From NCBI GenBank assembly GCA_948474755.1, contig CAOLHI010001444.1:62001-126000 (forward strand): 64,000 bases of DNA, given 5' to 3'. The stretch's first letter is position 1. Every line of letters begins with the position of its first letter. This stretch comes from Ctenosaura bakeri (lineage: Eukaryota; Chordata; Lepidosauria; Squamata; Iguanidae). A program made the translations under genes and the position numbers. Positions 11,571 through 24,413 of the stretch are shown piece after piece. A model generated the notes under the pieces. The model had not been told where the DNA came from, ran no database searches, and worked only from the letters and a program-made list of their open reading frames with translations.

Positions 11571-12814
11571 CTAGTTATTCCGGAGATTGGAATTCTCTAC
11601 CAACCATGCAACAATTTACTTGACCCCCCAAAGGCCACCTCTGAAGGGGCTGTACCCCTACACACAACCCTAACCAGTGGAGAGGACAGAAAAGCAAGTG
11701 CTCAAATGTGTTCCTAGAGCCGGATGCACAGCAACAACACCTTCCTCCTGGAGCTTCGGAGAACCACGGGGAAATCCCAGAGGATGTCTGTCCCTGTGCA
11801 TCAATCTACAGCAGGAATAGTCATGGGGGCCAGGGCCAGTTTAACCCTAGCAGGCCATAACCCGCACAACAAACCCAAATACCTCCCTTTTCCTTCGTAG
11901 TTTGTCTCAAAACGGCAATAGAAAGCAATGTCATGTCACTTCCCATCACCACTTTCAGAGGGGTCAGAAGGGAAAATGAAAATATATGGAGGCAGTAGAG
12001 GTTTCTGGGGTGCTTGGGGTAGAGGGTATTTTTGTGGGTCTTCACTTGTTTAGGGGGCACTTTCTACATGGTTTGTGGAACAAAAGCTATGTGAAAAAGC
12101 ATACTATTTTTTTAAATGGACAGGTGGGGGGACAAATGGGGGCCTTCAGAAGCCACAAAGGTGGGATCCAAGAGATGCACCCAGTCTATAAACCACCCTG
12201 TGCCCACCCCTGAGCTACAAAAAGTTAGCTGGATACTGTCACGCCAGCTCTCCAACTCTCCACTGGCCACTAAATGGCCATGTTTAGGAAGACCGCAGCA
12301 ACTTAAAATGTGAGTTTGGAGGGCATGCAAGGTGTTCCAGTTCCACCTGTGCAGAATTTATGTCTCTCGAACCAGGATCTCGGTCATTGTTTCAGAAACT
12401 GACACAAAACAAGTCTGTCAAGTTAAGTCAGTGCACTCTTCAAGTGCATGAAGAAAAGAGGGATTGATTAAGCTGTACAAGTCACCGACTTAGAAAAAAA
12501 GACACAGCTATGATTCAATAATTATTTTCAAAGCTGTCTTTATAATCAATCCCATGCACAGTTTAAAAGAGCAACCTTCAGGCAAAGAAAGCTCTTCTGT
12601 CATTGTTCACAGAAGGTGTCATATTTTGAGTCAGGGATTATCTCAGTAACCTTTTCAGCAATCCTTTAAAAGGAACTCAGCCTCATATTTGCAATTAGTG
12701 GCCAGAGGTTGCGAGATAGCAGCTTGCGAGAGATGAGATTCAAAGCCAAAAGGCTACTAGTTCATAGCTGATCCTTTCAGTAATTACACCGGCCTTCCAC
12801 ATACTGGAGTTCTC
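11571..12814. other. No feature seen
   Basis: Intron sequence with short overlapping frames on both strands (11986-12330) that show no protein-like pattern. Confidence 0.55.
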
Positions 12815-13025
12815 CAGATGTGTTGGACTACAACCCCCATCATCCCACAGCCAGGGATAATGGGGTTTGTGATACAACACCTCTGGTGGGCCTGGGGTTG
12901 GAGAGGACGCACCATGTTCAGAGCCAAGGAACAGTTTCCTTTTTAGAATACAATTCCACAAATGTCCCACCCTGCACAGCTCATGCTGGCTGGGGATTCC
13001 GGGAGTTGTAGTCCAAAGAGCAACT
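12815..13025. repeat. ACTCCCAGAA palindromic element, longer copy
   Basis: GTTGGACTACAACCCCCATC at the left; GGGATTCCGGGAGTTGTAGT at the right, about 150 bases between. Confidence 0.65.
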
Positions 13026-13404
13026 TTGGGGCATGCATTAGAAGCACAGCAACAGTACAAGAATTTTTTCATCTCTGTTCTCAATCTGGATCTGACTGGA
13101 CCTGGTCTGTCATCCAGAGACTGAAGCACAACTTTTCCACACAGCAAACAGAATCATCTGCCAGGCAAGCCATTTTCAAAGCCTCTCTTCTTTTGCAAAA
13201 GAAAGAAACTGAGACTCCCATACAAGAAATCTGCTTTTCCACTCCTTGAAGGCACTTTAATTACTTATACATAATTACTTATACTTAATTACTTTAATTA
13301 CATATATGTAAGTCACCTGTGACCCTTCAAACTTCAAGGAGTGCTTCTTCCTATATACGCCTGCCTGAGAAATGATATCTACTGAAGGGACCCTCCTCTG
13401 TTTT

Positions 13405-13755
13405 CCTCCAGTAGGAGTAACTGATTGGAGTAGGATGTGGAAAAGGACCTTCTCTGCGGTGACAACCCAGTTGTGGAATTCCTTCCCCATGGAGGACTGA
13501 CTGGCATCAACACTGGTATCCTTTCAGCACCAAGTCACAACACAGCTTTTTATTCAAGTCTTCGGATCCTAGCTGATTTTATCCAATTTGCACATATGCT
13601 ACTGCTGGAATTCTTTTATACTGGTTTTAAGTGATAAAAGTGATCAAGTATATTTTCATATTCCTGCTCTTATGTATTGCTTTTAATTGTTTTCATTGCA
13701 AGTCTCCCTGAGATTTTTGGCTATAGGGAGGATATAAACATTTAAATGAAGAAAC
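13405..13755 (+). mobile_element. L2-like LINE 3' end
   Basis: GAAAAGGACCTTCTCTGCGG, GTTGTGGAATTCCTTCCCC (the LWNSLP region) and CTATAGGGAGGATATAAACA at the 3' end. Confidence 0.7.
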
Positions 13756-13895
13756 AAACAATATTGGCAGGAGTACGGACAGCCAGAAAAGTCTAGAGGC
13801 CAGTAAGCCAAAGGCATTTCAGAAGTCAAGAGGCCAAAAAGAGACAAGATCCACCCTGCCTGCAGAAGAGAGAGGACCAGATGTTGCCAAGATTC

Positions 13896-13921
13896 CCCCC
13901 CCACACACACACACACACAAC
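13896..13921 (+). repeat. C run and (CA)n
   Basis: CCCCCCCC then about ten CA units. Confidence 0.9.
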
Positions 13922-15033
13922 ACAGTCTTCCGCACAGCAATGGTGACCCCATGGCTCTAGCCCAGTCAATTGTTAACATTCTCCATTTTCTTCCCAAAAC
14001 AGAAGTCACATACGGAGCTCTCGCCAAATTGCCTTGACAGACTGCATCAGCCAACCAGAGTCGGAAGGGGTGGAAAGGGAGTGGGGGAGCTGAAGAGAAG
14101 AAAGAGAGGAGTTTTAAGAATAAAAATATATAAAAAGACATCTGGGTCATTAAGCAAAGAAGAATTCTCTGCTGGTCCCACCAGGGAAGGAGAATAAAAT
14201 TCCATGCACAAGGAGAGGGAGACAACACAAGAGGCAGATGGCTCCCTCCCTCCTACACAAGTTCCAGTTCTGCTCAGTTGTGCTCCCCATCAGATCCTGG
14301 AAAAGTTACTTTCTTGAATGACAACTTTCCAAGGATTTACAAATTAAAAGGATAATTATTTTGGGGGAAAAAACCAAGCATAAGAACACAGTGTCTGTGC
14401 AAGGCAGTATGGAGTGGGGAAGTAGCACAGAATCCCACACACCAAGAACTGACCACTAAAAATCATTACCTGACAAGTAAATGAATGGAAGTGCAGAGTA
14501 ACTCTCTTGAACACAGAGCCTGCATGTTCAGAGGCAGTGTGCCTTTGGATATTAGTTTCTGTAGGACAAAGGGCACAGGGAGTGAGGAGCTCTGCAGATC
14601 TTTCCTTTGGTGTTGCATTTCTCTAGATAATAAACATGGAAACTCTCTCTCTCTCTCTTTTTTTTAAATTGCATATACGTAAGTCACCTGTGGACTTTCA
14701 AACCAGAAAGGGAAGTATAAATGCAGTAAATAAATTATCTTAGCATTCTACCTTCGTTGAGCAATGGCGAATGTTGCAAGCACGGCAGAAGAACAGGGCT
14801 CAGAGCCAACTGGGGTTTGCAACATCTTCCACAATGACGAGAAAGCTTCCCAAACGGCTGGGGGCTATGTTCCAAGCCTCTCAGGTCAAGGATAACATTA
14901 AACATCTGACTATGGGTCATTAACCAGAGATATCCCTTTGTTGTGTTTATAAATGCACCGAGCCAAGCCCATTTGGGGGACCATGGGAAGGCAGTTTCCC
15001 ACAAAACCATTTGCTTTGGGGGGAGCTGGGAAA
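13922..15033. other. No feature seen
   Basis: A 181-codon minus-strand frame at 13683-14228 spans a LINE end and a CA run and has no family resemblance. A CT run lies at 14646-14670. Confidence 0.55.
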
Positions 15034-15112
15034 AAGTTACTTGTTGGACTACAACTCCCAGAATTCCCAAGCTAACGTGGCTGGTGGGGTTTCTGGGAGT
15101 TGTAATCCAAAA
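15034..15112. repeat. ACTCCCAGAA palindromic element
   Basis: TTGGACTACAACTCCCAGAA against TTCTGGGAGTTGTAATCCAA, near-perfect arms. Confidence 0.85.
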
Positions 15113-15615
15113 AGTGAGTTTTCAAAGCTCTGGCTTTCAGTCTAACTAGATGTAATTTCATAACCTTATTGCACAGGAATCCTATTTAAGCACAGAAACT
15201 CTATATCCTGAAAATTTCCATTTTAATTTTGAGGTTCATTGCCTCCAACTGTTGGCTCTCCAGATGGCTTGAACTTCAGCTCCCAGGAGCCCTGTATGGC
15301 CAAAGGTAAGGACCTGTGATACAATACATCTGAAGGCCCAAAGACTCCTCACTGCAGTCCTGGCCCTTAGCCTTTCAAAGATGAGCTCAGAAACATGCAG
15401 GCAATATTCCAACCAAGACCAAGATTTTAAATAAACAGCAACAAGCAGCCAACCATAGGTAAGTATGCACTCCCTTCATCTTCATAGCTATAATGCAACT
15501 TTGCAAAGAATGAGGAGAAAGGTCCCTGCACCAAGAGATTTACAAATCGTCCAAGAAACTACAGAGAAGAAAGATGGGACACAGGGACAAGGTCAATAAT
15601 AAACAAGTATACAAG

Positions 15616-15797
15616 TTTGTTGTTGTCATTGTTGTCATGTGCCTTCAAGTCATTTCTATCTTAGAGCAGAATAAGTTCAGAGCAGATTTGCCTTTGTTTT
15701 CCTTTGAGGCTGAGAGAGTGCAACTTGCCCATGGTCACCCAATGGGTTTACATGGCTGAGCAGGGATTCGAATCCTGCTCTTCCAGTGTCCTAATCC
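15616..15797 (-). mobile_element. tRNA-type SINE
   Basis: TGTTGTTGTCATTGTTGTCA tail with CTTCAAGTCATTTCTATCTT; box B complement GGATTCGAATCC is well kept. Confidence 0.85.
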
Positions 15798-16005
15798 ACA
15801 TATGTTTTAAGCTTCAGCATGGCTCTTTTCAATGGAGAAGAGCAAAGATAACTAACTTGATGCAAAAATTCTTCAGTGCATAAGTTATAAAGCTGATAGA
15901 ATTTACCTTTATTTGCAGAGACCTTTCCCTCCCCAGAGGTTGGGAAAATTATTATTTTTTTACTCTTACTCCTAGAAGTCCTTCGCCAGCCCACACAGTG
16001 GCCAT

Positions 16006-16210
16006 GAGATTCCACCTGAACATCAGGAAGAACTTTCTGCTGGCAGGAGATGCTTGACAGTGGAACACACTGCCTCACAAGATAGTGGGTCTCCTTCTTT
16101 GGAGTTCTTCAAGCAAAATGTGGATGACCACAACTATCTGCGTTAGATGTGGATTCCTGCATGGCATCGGGACAGGACTGGATGGTCCTTGTAGTCCCTT
16201 CTGATTTTAA
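16006..16210 (+). mobile_element. CR1 LINE tail, diverged
   Basis: GATTCCACCTGAACATCAGG, AGTGGAACACACTGCCTCAC and GACTGGATGGTCCTTGTAG follow the CR1 3' end. Octamers are missing. Confidence 0.8.
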
Positions 16211-16539
16211 AACTAACTTTTCCAGTCTCTGTCTGTCCAAGTAAGCAGTTCCCAAAACTGTATGCCTAGAGAAAGGGAAGATATGGCAACCTTTCTCAAT
16301 AGAGTATTAAATACATCCTACCTTCTTACAGTCTTTGGACAGGAAAACCCCACGCTGCATTGATCTTCCAACCCACTTTTCTCCATCAGTATCTGTGCAA
16401 TGGCAAAACAGTTCAGAATGTACCTGCCCAGCATGGAGAAACCCTAGGAGCACCTCTATTGCTTAGAAACATCAGGTGCCCTCTCCTTCAAGTCTGAATT
16501 ATTGCATAAAGAAGATGGTGGGACAAGACCAGCCCTACC

Positions 16540-17255
16540 ATTAGGCAGATGGGGCAGTGGCCTCAGGCCACTGAGTAGAATCAAGGAGGCATGGAGGGGG
16601 AAACACCAATAGCCCCCTTGCTGTTCCTCTCTGTTGAAGGACAGAACCCTACCTCTACATCTCCTCTATACCCCTTAGGTTATGGGAGGTGATGTGTACA
16701 AGTGGTGTCACCAGGAGACCATAGAGAAAGCTACCCTGGCCTAACAGCCTGCTATAACCCAGACTGAGATCTAACGTTTGGGGAATGCTATTCTTGTATC
16801 ATGCTAGGGCATGCCTGTGACAGCCCATCCCAGCCTCTGAAGAGAATTGGTCTTCTTGCATTCTCACCCAAGATCTCAGATTCTCATCAGAGGCCATGCT
16901 GGGAATTCTTGAAGTTTGGAGCAATCAATGAAAAAGCAAGAAGCCGAGACAAGGAAGAGGAGATTCTTGGTTGAAGGAGAAGCCTAGAGTTCCTAGAATA
17001 TAGATCCTGAGCCAGCTGGGAAAAAGGACTGGAGAAAGTGGTCAAGGTCTTGAGTTCCAGGATCAGTCCCTGAGATCTGGAAAACCTAACAGTGATTGTG
17101 TTACTATTTATGATGCTTTGTATGAAGGTCTGTATGTGAATATGGTTGCACAGACTGGCTTTCTGTACAGCCTCCTGAAGAAGGCCTTAGGGGTATCCAC
17201 AGAGCCAAACATATCACCCTTTTGGCCAATAAATACAGCTTTCTAGCATACTAAG
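16540..17255 (+). repeat. Probable retroelement 3' region
   Basis: GCCCTACCATTAGGCAGATG (also at 45498) starts a repeat-like tract. It ends CCTGAAGAAGGCCTTAGGGG, then a GGCCAATAAATACAGCTTTC polyadenylation-like end. No coding frame. Confidence 0.4.
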
Positions 17256-17448
17256 GCATGTCTGTTCTGCAGATTTTATTGGCTGCTTTGCTGCATTTGT
17301 TGAGATGTTTCACTCATGGTTCCTCATTACCCTACAGACACCCACCTGGGGTCTACTCTGTTATCTCTTCACTGCCAATACCTTGTTATCCCATCAAGTC
17401 TTTTTACACTTGTATCCCCATTGCTATATTGTCACAGCTTGGAAAAAT

Positions 17449-17537
17449 TACTTTTTGAATTATAACTCCCAGAATCCCTCCGCCCAGCATGACCAGTGGC
17501 TATGCTAGCTGATGGTTTCTGCACGTTGCAGTCCAAA
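17449..17537. repeat. ACTCCCAGAA palindromic element, diverged
   Basis: TTTGAATTATAACTCCCAGA at the left; GCACGTTGCAGTCCAAAA at the right. Confidence 0.6.
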
Positions 17538-17544
17538 AAAGCGA

Positions 17545-17755
17545 CTCTCCCACGCTTGCGTTTTTAAGCAGTTATTTCTTCTTAATGACTGTTTTTGCCT
17601 TGGCTGCTTTTTCACAGATGGTTGCTTTTACCCAACTGTTTTATTATGCTGTTTTTGTTTAGATTTCCGATTCTATTTCCGTTCATTATGCATCACCCTG
17701 ATGGCCAAGAGCTCAGGGGTGACCAAATAAATTTTAGAAATAAATAATACACAAA
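17545..17755 (+). mobile_element. L2-like LINE 3' UTR remnant
   Basis: T-rich, then CACCCTGATGGCCAAGAGC and AAATAAATAATACACAAATA at the end. Confidence 0.5.
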
Positions 17756-18417
17756 TAAACCCCAACAGGTCGGAGCTCCAGAATCCTGCCCGGCAGGAGT
17801 TCCTCGCAGTTACAACTGCCATTTCCACAGCTGTTGGCCAACTTTCTCCGCTTCCTGAAGCTGAAGCTTTCTCGGGGCCAAAAGCAAATAAAAAGGACAA
17901 CAAAAACACACATTTTAAGAAAACAAGGCCCTCTCTCGCCTCAAACCCCCCACAAAAGCCCAAGGAAGGATTAAGAGAGAAAAGGAGGAGGACTCTTTCC
18001 AGAGATGGAGGTGTTCTGTTGAGAGCGAGGAGCATGGGAAATAGCCAGACCCCGGATTCACCCAGCGACGGCCTGCATGCCAGCAATTTCCTTGCTAAGA
18101 GCCACCCTCCAGGAGCTTCTTACAAGCTCTTTTAAGGATGCTGAAAGGGGAATTTTGCACGGGCCGGTTTACAAGAACAAAGCTTCTCAGTGTTAGGAGA
18201 CCTTGTGTGGGGAAAGAAGAAAAGAGGGGTGGAAAGAAAGGAGTGAACGGGCAGGAAGAGAGCAAATAAATAAAGTAGAAACACTAAAAAACAGAGAGAG
18301 ACACACATACACAACCAGCACACATACATGCACAGAAAACGCATTCTAAGAGAACCAGTGGGAGCAAATGGAAAGAGCATCAGCCTTGAATTGGGAAGAC
18401 CCACGTTTAGAATCCAG
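17756..18417. other. No feature seen
   Basis: Slightly GC-richer, with frames on the minus strand (17673-18086) that look random. Confidence 0.5.
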
Positions 18418-18605
18418 GGCCCGTCCACACCACACAGTTACAACACTACAGTTCCATTTTAACTGACATGGCAATCTCCTACAGCATCCTGAGATAGCGT
18501 GGGGAGACACCAGCACTCTTTGGTTGAGATTTCTCTACAGCCCTCCCCAAACTGCAAATCCTAGAATTCCACATGAATTCTACTCATGTAGCGTGAAACA
18601 GCCCC
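18418..18605. mobile_element. Old, decayed relative of the foldback family
   Basis: Starts GGCCCGTCCACACCACACAG and ends near GTAGCGTGAAACAGCCCC, with CTACAGTTCCATTTTAAC and CAAACTGCAAATCCTAGAAT inside. The layout matches the foldbacks but pairing is poor. Confidence 0.5.
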
Positions 18606-18664
18606 ATGACTGGTCATGAACCTCCTTGTATGAGTCCCTCATGGTCCCAGCCTATCCCACAAAG

Positions 18665-18730
18665 TTGGTTATTGTTGGTTGTCCTCAAGGAGGCTTCAAC
18701 TTATGGTGACCTTAAGAATGAGAGACCGCA
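18665..18730 (-). repeat. Second SINE-like repeat, tail
   Basis: GTTATTGTTGGTTGTCCTCA and GGCTTCAACTTATGGTGACC. Confidence 0.6.
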
Positions 18731-19277
18731 GTGAGCCAGAAATGTGCAGCAGAAAAATTGTTAGAAAATCTTCCAATGCTGTATTTTTCCATGGAAAATT
18801 TCCCACATGCTAAACGCATAGATACAATCTTCAGAGTTGTCTGGACTTTGTACTGCAGCCCATTATATTAAATGGGCTAAATGTATGATATGTTCTTGTT
18901 ATTCTGCCAAGGAGACAAGCAGTGACATACTCTTCTGCTGAGAGAAACAGACTAACAAATGAACACACTGCTGAGCTTTTTTCAATTTCACAAAATCTCT
19001 TGCTTCTCAATCAGTCACAAGTACAAGTAGTCAAGACCAAAATGTGATAAGTTGCCACATACATCCTTTAGTGAAATAAACTGTTTAACTCGTTGTACTC
19101 AATCAGTGGCTTTTTTTTTTCTCAACCTGATACCAAACTGATTAGTAATGCAGCAAAAGAGTGAATGAACCTGAAGGTAATACAGTTATTCCTCGGAAAA
19201 AGAAAACTGAACTGTTGATGTTAGATATAAATGGTACAGCCTTCTTTAGAAATATGTACAGAAATACATGCTATTTG

Positions 19278-19328
19278 TAAGTTGTTCGCCGCCTCGATCC
19301 GTATGGAGAGGTGGGATACAAATAAAAA

Positions 19329-19330
<2 letters not shown>
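19278..19330 (+). mobile_element. LINE 3' tail that seeds a microsatellite
   Basis: GTTCGCCGCCTCGATCCGTA and GGTGGGATACAAATAAAAAT are a LINE end; the tag/aat repeats follow directly. Confidence 0.6.

Positions 19331-19411
<81 letters not shown>
19329..19411 (+). repeat. (TAG)n(TAA)n microsatellite
   Basis: About 13 GTA units then about 14 AAT units, after a LINE tail. Confidence 0.97.
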
Positions 19412-19617
19412 GGTATGTGACCATTAAAAAATAATGCAGTGTAGTTATTTTTTTTTTATTCTCGTTGCATGACCACAAATATTTCAATTAAACAATTTCC
19501 ATATAAAGCTTCGAATGTCTTTGAAAATATAGGTAATCAACCATCCTAAATCAGATAACATTATGTAGAACGCTGGAAAATTTTCTACTTTTTCTGGAAA
19601 GATGCCATCACTGCCAT

Positions 19618-19770
19618 GGGCCCTGGTCATCAAGATCCATGTGCAGGTCTAGAAAACTCAGGGCCATGGCTTCTGTATTGGTTCAATCCATCTGTAATGT
19701 AATGTCTCTCTTTTTCTACTGTCGTCCACTTTACCAAGCATTATTGGCTTTTCCAATGTGCCTCCCTCAA
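19618..19770 (-). repeat. Second SINE-like repeat, middle part
   Basis: GGTCTAGAAAACTCAGGGCC, ATGGCTTCTGTATTGGTTCA, ATCCATCTGTAATGTAATGT match the body at 45655-45780. Confidence 0.55.
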
Positions 19771-20029
19771 CTTCATTTTATCCACCATGAAGGAGGAAGG
19801 ATACAAAGTCAAGAAAGGCAACCAATTATTGGGTCACAGATCTTACTCTCACCAATGGCAGACATAGCAGTCGACCTATATCTGGACTGTATCATTCCAG
19901 ACTTAAGGTAAGTGAGGAGAAAACATAATGGGACACTTCTCTATCCACATGCACATAATATTTAATGTTAAAAACAAGCCTGTTCACAGAGACTTAATCT
20001 GGATCATCATACCCTCCAACAACTGAGTT

Positions 20030-20270
20030 TCCTTGGAGGAGATTTCATTGATATCCCACCTTTTCTCCCGCAAGCTCAGAACAACACATATACACAGTTC
20101 TCCTCTTCTCTCCCAGCAGACGCTTGTATGGTTACAGCAATCCTGTGAAGTAGCTCAGGCTGAAAGAAGAAAAATGACTCCAAGGTCATACAGCGAATTT
20201 CATGGCTGTGCAAGCATTGGAACTCTCCTAAGTCTCAGCCCGACACTCCAACCATTACTTTTATTTCATT
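20030..20270 (-). repeat. Interspersed repeat, likely LINE 3' region
   Basis: Minus strand of TTGATATCCCACCTTTTCTC, CAATCCTGTGAAGTAGCTCA and CAAGGTCATACAGCGAATTT. A second copy is at 32565-32735. Confidence 0.6.
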
Positions 20271-20604
20271 TCCACATTATTCCTGCAGTTTGCAGTGGTA
20301 CCATTTAGTCACAGGCCAAGCACATCACTGGTTGCTGGAGAAAAAAATCACAATGGATCACACCGCCCCGCTCCCAGCAATAGGGCCATACTGTGGCTCA
20401 GGGTGAGCAAAATGCAGCCCTACAAATATTGCAGAAGCTCAATTCCCATCAGATCTAGCAATCCTGGACAAGGGTGACTCAAGGATATAGCAATTCAATC
20501 CCAGATGACTGAGATTAAGTCCTGCCAATCTAATACATTTTTGTTTCTTACATTCCTCTGAACTCACCCCTTCCTCAATATCTGGTTGATCTTCCAACTT
20601 TTGA

Positions 20605-21058
20605 AATGAAGTTAGCCTTTCTGCATGCTAGATTGAATGTTCGGATGGGCAAGTACAATAATGTTCCTATGAAGGACAGAGTATGTGCTTGCAACTGTTT
20701 CAATAGAAGATTTAATTCATGTTCTACTTGAGTGCCCTATTTATAATGATCTTAGGAGCAAGTATATTTTTCCTTTATTGAAGTCTTTTAAGGGAAATTC
20801 CTCCTTTGCGAAAGTTTGTTTTCTGCTATCTGATACTGTGAAATATGTGTCTTTCAGAACATCTAAATTTCTTGTTAGGGCCTTACAATTACGTGCTATA
20901 AAGAACAAGGAGGGGTATGGAAAGTGATTCATTTATTGTTGATTATGTATTACATGTAAATTGGCTGGATTATCCTTTCTCATTTTATCTTATTTTATTT
21001 TTTCAATTTTTGTGCAATGGCTGGCTGCTATAATGCAATAAACTTGAACCTGGACTTG
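20605..21058 (+). mobile_element. Non-LTR retrotransposon 3' end, family unresolved
   Basis: A frame at 20685-20927 reads EDLIHVLLECPIYNDLRSKY then FKGNSSFAKVCFLLSDTVKY, the H...C zinc-knuckle-like end typical of LINE ORF2 C-termini. It closes with GCAATAAACTTGAACCTGGA. It is distinct from the CR1 and L2 pieces here. Confidence 0.7.
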
Positions 21059-21182
21059 GACAAGGGTGAAGAACAATGAGAACTGCAATCCAGTGACATT
21101 GGGGGTCTGCTCTTTATCCACCACTGGCGAAGCCAAGGCATCCCTCCGCTAACTCCTAATGCTTACCCAACCACACCGGGAA

Positions 21183-21236
21183 GGGTCTGCTTATGTTTAG
21201 CTTGAAAAAGAGAAAGCTAAGAAAGAACAGGATCGA
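21183..21236 (+). mobile_element. CR1 LINE remnant
   Basis: TGCTTATGTTTAGCTTGAAA and AGAAAGCTAAGAAAG align with the [12 protein letters not shown] part of CR1. Confidence 0.5.
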
Positions 21237-23004
21237 TCATCAGGAAGGCTGTCGCATAGAAGAGGATCAGCTCTTCCACTAAGCATCCTAAGGCAACTGA
21301 CTCAGGTGGCAGATTGCGGGGAACAACAGTGGCAGCCCACCTACAATTCCTTCTGAGTGTTTTTATAGATCCCTTCAACATTAATGGGTTAATCTCCATC
21401 TCCAGGCATACAGTCTTATTGGAATATGTACCATACAAATGAGGATTTTTTAAAAAAATTATTTTTTTTTGGTGAGCTGAACGGTTAAATATGCGTAAGT
21501 CTCTATCAATAACATCACAGTCTTGAAGCAGAAAGTATCTCTACTCTTTGAGTGATGCAGATATTTATTTATTCATTCATTTATTCATTCATTCTTAAGA
21601 AAAACAGCACCTTGAACCTTGCCCTTCTAGTGTTAACACATCACTAAGGGCAGCTAACAACAAATGGAAGCAAAATAATAAAATTACAAAAGTCAACAAG
21701 GGAGAAACAGATAATACGCATGTGTTGCAACCACCACTGTCTAAGAGAAGAGTGAGAGGGAAATGACCATTTTAAATGCAATCTGCAGGTTTTGGAAGTA
21801 CTTGACATTTTCTTAATGAGAATCCATTGCCTGATTTAATTGCAGATCCTTTTTAAAAATTGATTTAAAAGTGCTTTTGATCTATTAATCCCACGGACTG
21901 CCTAAACTTGGCAGCTATAGTTCTGTGCATCACAAAAGGCTGGAAAACCAGTTGTCTCTAAAGGGGCTTCTATGTCAACAGAGATGTAAAATTTCCAGTC
22001 ATTTTGAAGCTGGGAGGGGAAACATTTTTCTTTTGGAGCATTTTTTAAAAAGATTTTTAAAAAATGAAAAAATAATAGTACATTTTACAGCTCTGAAGTC
22101 ACTTTAGCAACATAAAATGCACTATGGATAATTTGGTTTGGCATAACATTATCATGCTTGATGTATTAAATACACAACTTCTTCAGAAAATAATCACAAA
22201 TTGAATTTAGTTTTTAAATTTTTATTTATTTAAAGAATAAATAAACAAATGGTCAGTTTGTGTGGAGCTGGCAAAAAAAGCTCCACACAAAGTTAAAAAG
22301 TTAAAAAAAAGAAAATTATTTTGTCTTTTCTAGTCCTCCATAGCAACAAAAAGACATAAAGCATGCATGTCTTTAAAAAGAACTGAAAAATGGAAACCAA
22401 TACCAGAAACTGCAAAGGTGCTGTGATACTGTACATAGTCTTATATGAAAGTCAACGTGTTATATAGTTTTTAGAAATAATGTAGGAACAGAAAATAAAG
22501 GAGCACCTTGTCTTAAATATGTTATTCTTTATTCTGGAAGAAAACATTGCACAATCAATTTCCCCCATTTATCTGGGAAATAAGGTATGGAAAAAAGTGG
22601 AAAACTCTTTTTTCTTAATTTTTATATTTTTCTTCTGGGTCATCACATCCCTAGTTGACAAGTCATTTCTGGTTACCATTATTGGACTTGTTATTTCTGA
22701 CTTGCATGATTCATCCATCAGGGGGAAGCAGCCCCTACTCCAATTGTTGGACCACTGTGACTCACATCAGAGGAAGGGGAGCCTGGGAAGTTGGATACGG
22801 CCTGCGCACCACCACCACCAAGACAGCCCACCCCAATACTGCCAGCAGTGTCATAGAGGGTATCATGGGAACTACAGTACTCAACCCCGAGCCTGGATGC
22901 CCAAGTTTTAGCAGTGACTGGGAGTATTGCATTTGCACGTTTCAGGCTTGTGGATCTGGCTACAGTTCCATGTCCATGTCCTGCAACTAAGATATGTGTA
23001 AAAC
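21237..23004. other. AT-rich stretch, no feature seen
   Basis: Long AT-rich intron DNA. A small hairpin, TGTGTGGAGCTGGC and AAAAAGCTCCACACA, lies at 22259-22290. Confidence 0.5.
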
Positions 23005-23445
23005 AGTCTGTCTTTGAAGAATGACCGGAAACCTCAACTACGCCAAAGCGCTGCAGCTAGATTGTTAACTGGGCCTGGCTAGAGGCAGCCTACAACTCCC
23101 GCATTACAACAGTTCCACTGGCTGCCAGTTTGTTTCTGTTTCCCTACTGCAAAATCTTCTAGGGGATGGAGCATCTCACTATCCCACCATCCTCACAGGT
23201 ACATCCAGAATCTAGAAGAGGGGCTTCTCAGTGGCTGTTCCCAGGCTCTGGAACTCCCTTCCTAGAGAGACTAGGCTGATGTCCTTCTTCCTGTCCTTAG
23301 TCATGAAACATAAAGGGATTAGACCACTGCAAGGTCCTCTTTGTGGAGCAGCTCTTCCACTGGCGGAGTATGATTTTGCTTTTTCACGCCATCAGTTCTT
23401 TGGCATTGCAGAGTTCCCGAGTCTAATATAAAGTGTCGCCCTATA
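23005..23445 (+). mobile_element. L2-like LINE ORF2 end
   Basis: Broken frames contain AARLLTG-like, LHWLPV-like and AVPRLWNSLPRETRL sequence (23231 on), the usual end of L2-type reverse-transcriptase ORFs. Confidence 0.75.
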
Positions 23446-23480
23446 AAGCTCTGAAAAGCTTGGAATGTGGGTGACTAAAT

Positions 23481-23965
23481 AAGGCTGTCTGATCTTGGAA
23501 GCTAAGCAAAGTCAGCCCTGGTCAGTACTTCAAGGGGAGAGCACCAATAAATACAGGTGCTGTAGGCTACACTGCAGAGGAAGAAACTGGTAAAACCACC
23601 TCAGACTATTCCTTGCCTTAAAAAACCCTATGAAATTCCTGAAGTCATCATAGAATCATAGAAATGTAGAGTTGGAAGAGACCCCAGGGGCCATCCAGTC
23701 CAACCCCCTGCCATGCAGGAACACCCTCAAAGCACTCCCAACAGAGGGCCATCAAGCCTCTGCTTAAAAACCTCCAAGGAAGGAGACTCCACTACACTCC
23801 AAGGCAGCAGATTCCACTACCAGACAGCCCTGACTGTCAGGAAGTTCTTCCTGAGGTTCAGGTGGAATCTCCTTTCCTGCAGCTTGAATCCATTGCTCCT
23901 TGTCCTGGTCTCTGGAGCATATGTTGACAACATCATATGTTGACAGGCAACTAGAAGACACATAC
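23481..23965 (+). mobile_element. 5S-rRNA-derived SINE split by CR1
   Basis: CTGATCTTGGAAGCTAAGC, GTCAGCCCTGGTCAGTACTT and CAGGTGCTGTAGGCT match the 3' half and control region of 5S rRNA. Then GGTAAAACCACCTCAGACTA, the CR1 fragment, and the tail TTGACAGGCAACTAGAAGAC. Confidence 0.8.
23646..23918 (-). mobile_element. CR1 LINE 3' fragment nested in a 5S-type SINE
   Basis: Minus strand; octamer end at the left (ATCATAGAATCATAGAAATG) and truncated at TGCTCCAGAGACC. The SINE tail resumes at TGTTGACAGGCAACT. Confidence 0.88.
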
Positions 23966-24413
23966 GTACACATATACACAAGAGACACACTTCCTTCCTT
24001 AGGTACCAGTCCTTTTTCAACAATCCAGCATCAAGGGAAGCTGGGTAGATTTAGCCAGATTCGCTGCCTGCCCTTGCTGGCCCTGCCACTAAGAATCAAG
24101 CCAGCTTCCCAACCCCATCCTCAGCTACTTTCTTGGGTCACATCTGAGGATAACTGGAGGCAAAGGCAATGCCCTGACAGGCATCAGATCCCACAGAAAA
24201 CAGAGCACACCTGGCTTGGTTCAAGGTCTGCATGACTTAAGAGGGAATGCAGCTGAGTCAACCGCACTGCGGGAATGAATGGAGGAGATCACTCTACTGG
24301 GAGGAATGCCAACTTTCCTCCCCTGCACGGCGATACTCCTCCTGATCGCCACTTCCTTCCTCCCAAAGGTCAGCACAGAGCCAGCCACACCCACACGAGA
24401 CACAAGAAACCTA

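Noticed and set aside
13683..14228. 181-codon minus-strand frame
   Set aside because: Spans a LINE 3' end and a CA repeat, with no recognisable domain or splice context.
19221..19487. Poly-leucine / poly-serine-asparagine frames
   Set aside because: They are translations of the TAG/TAA microsatellite.
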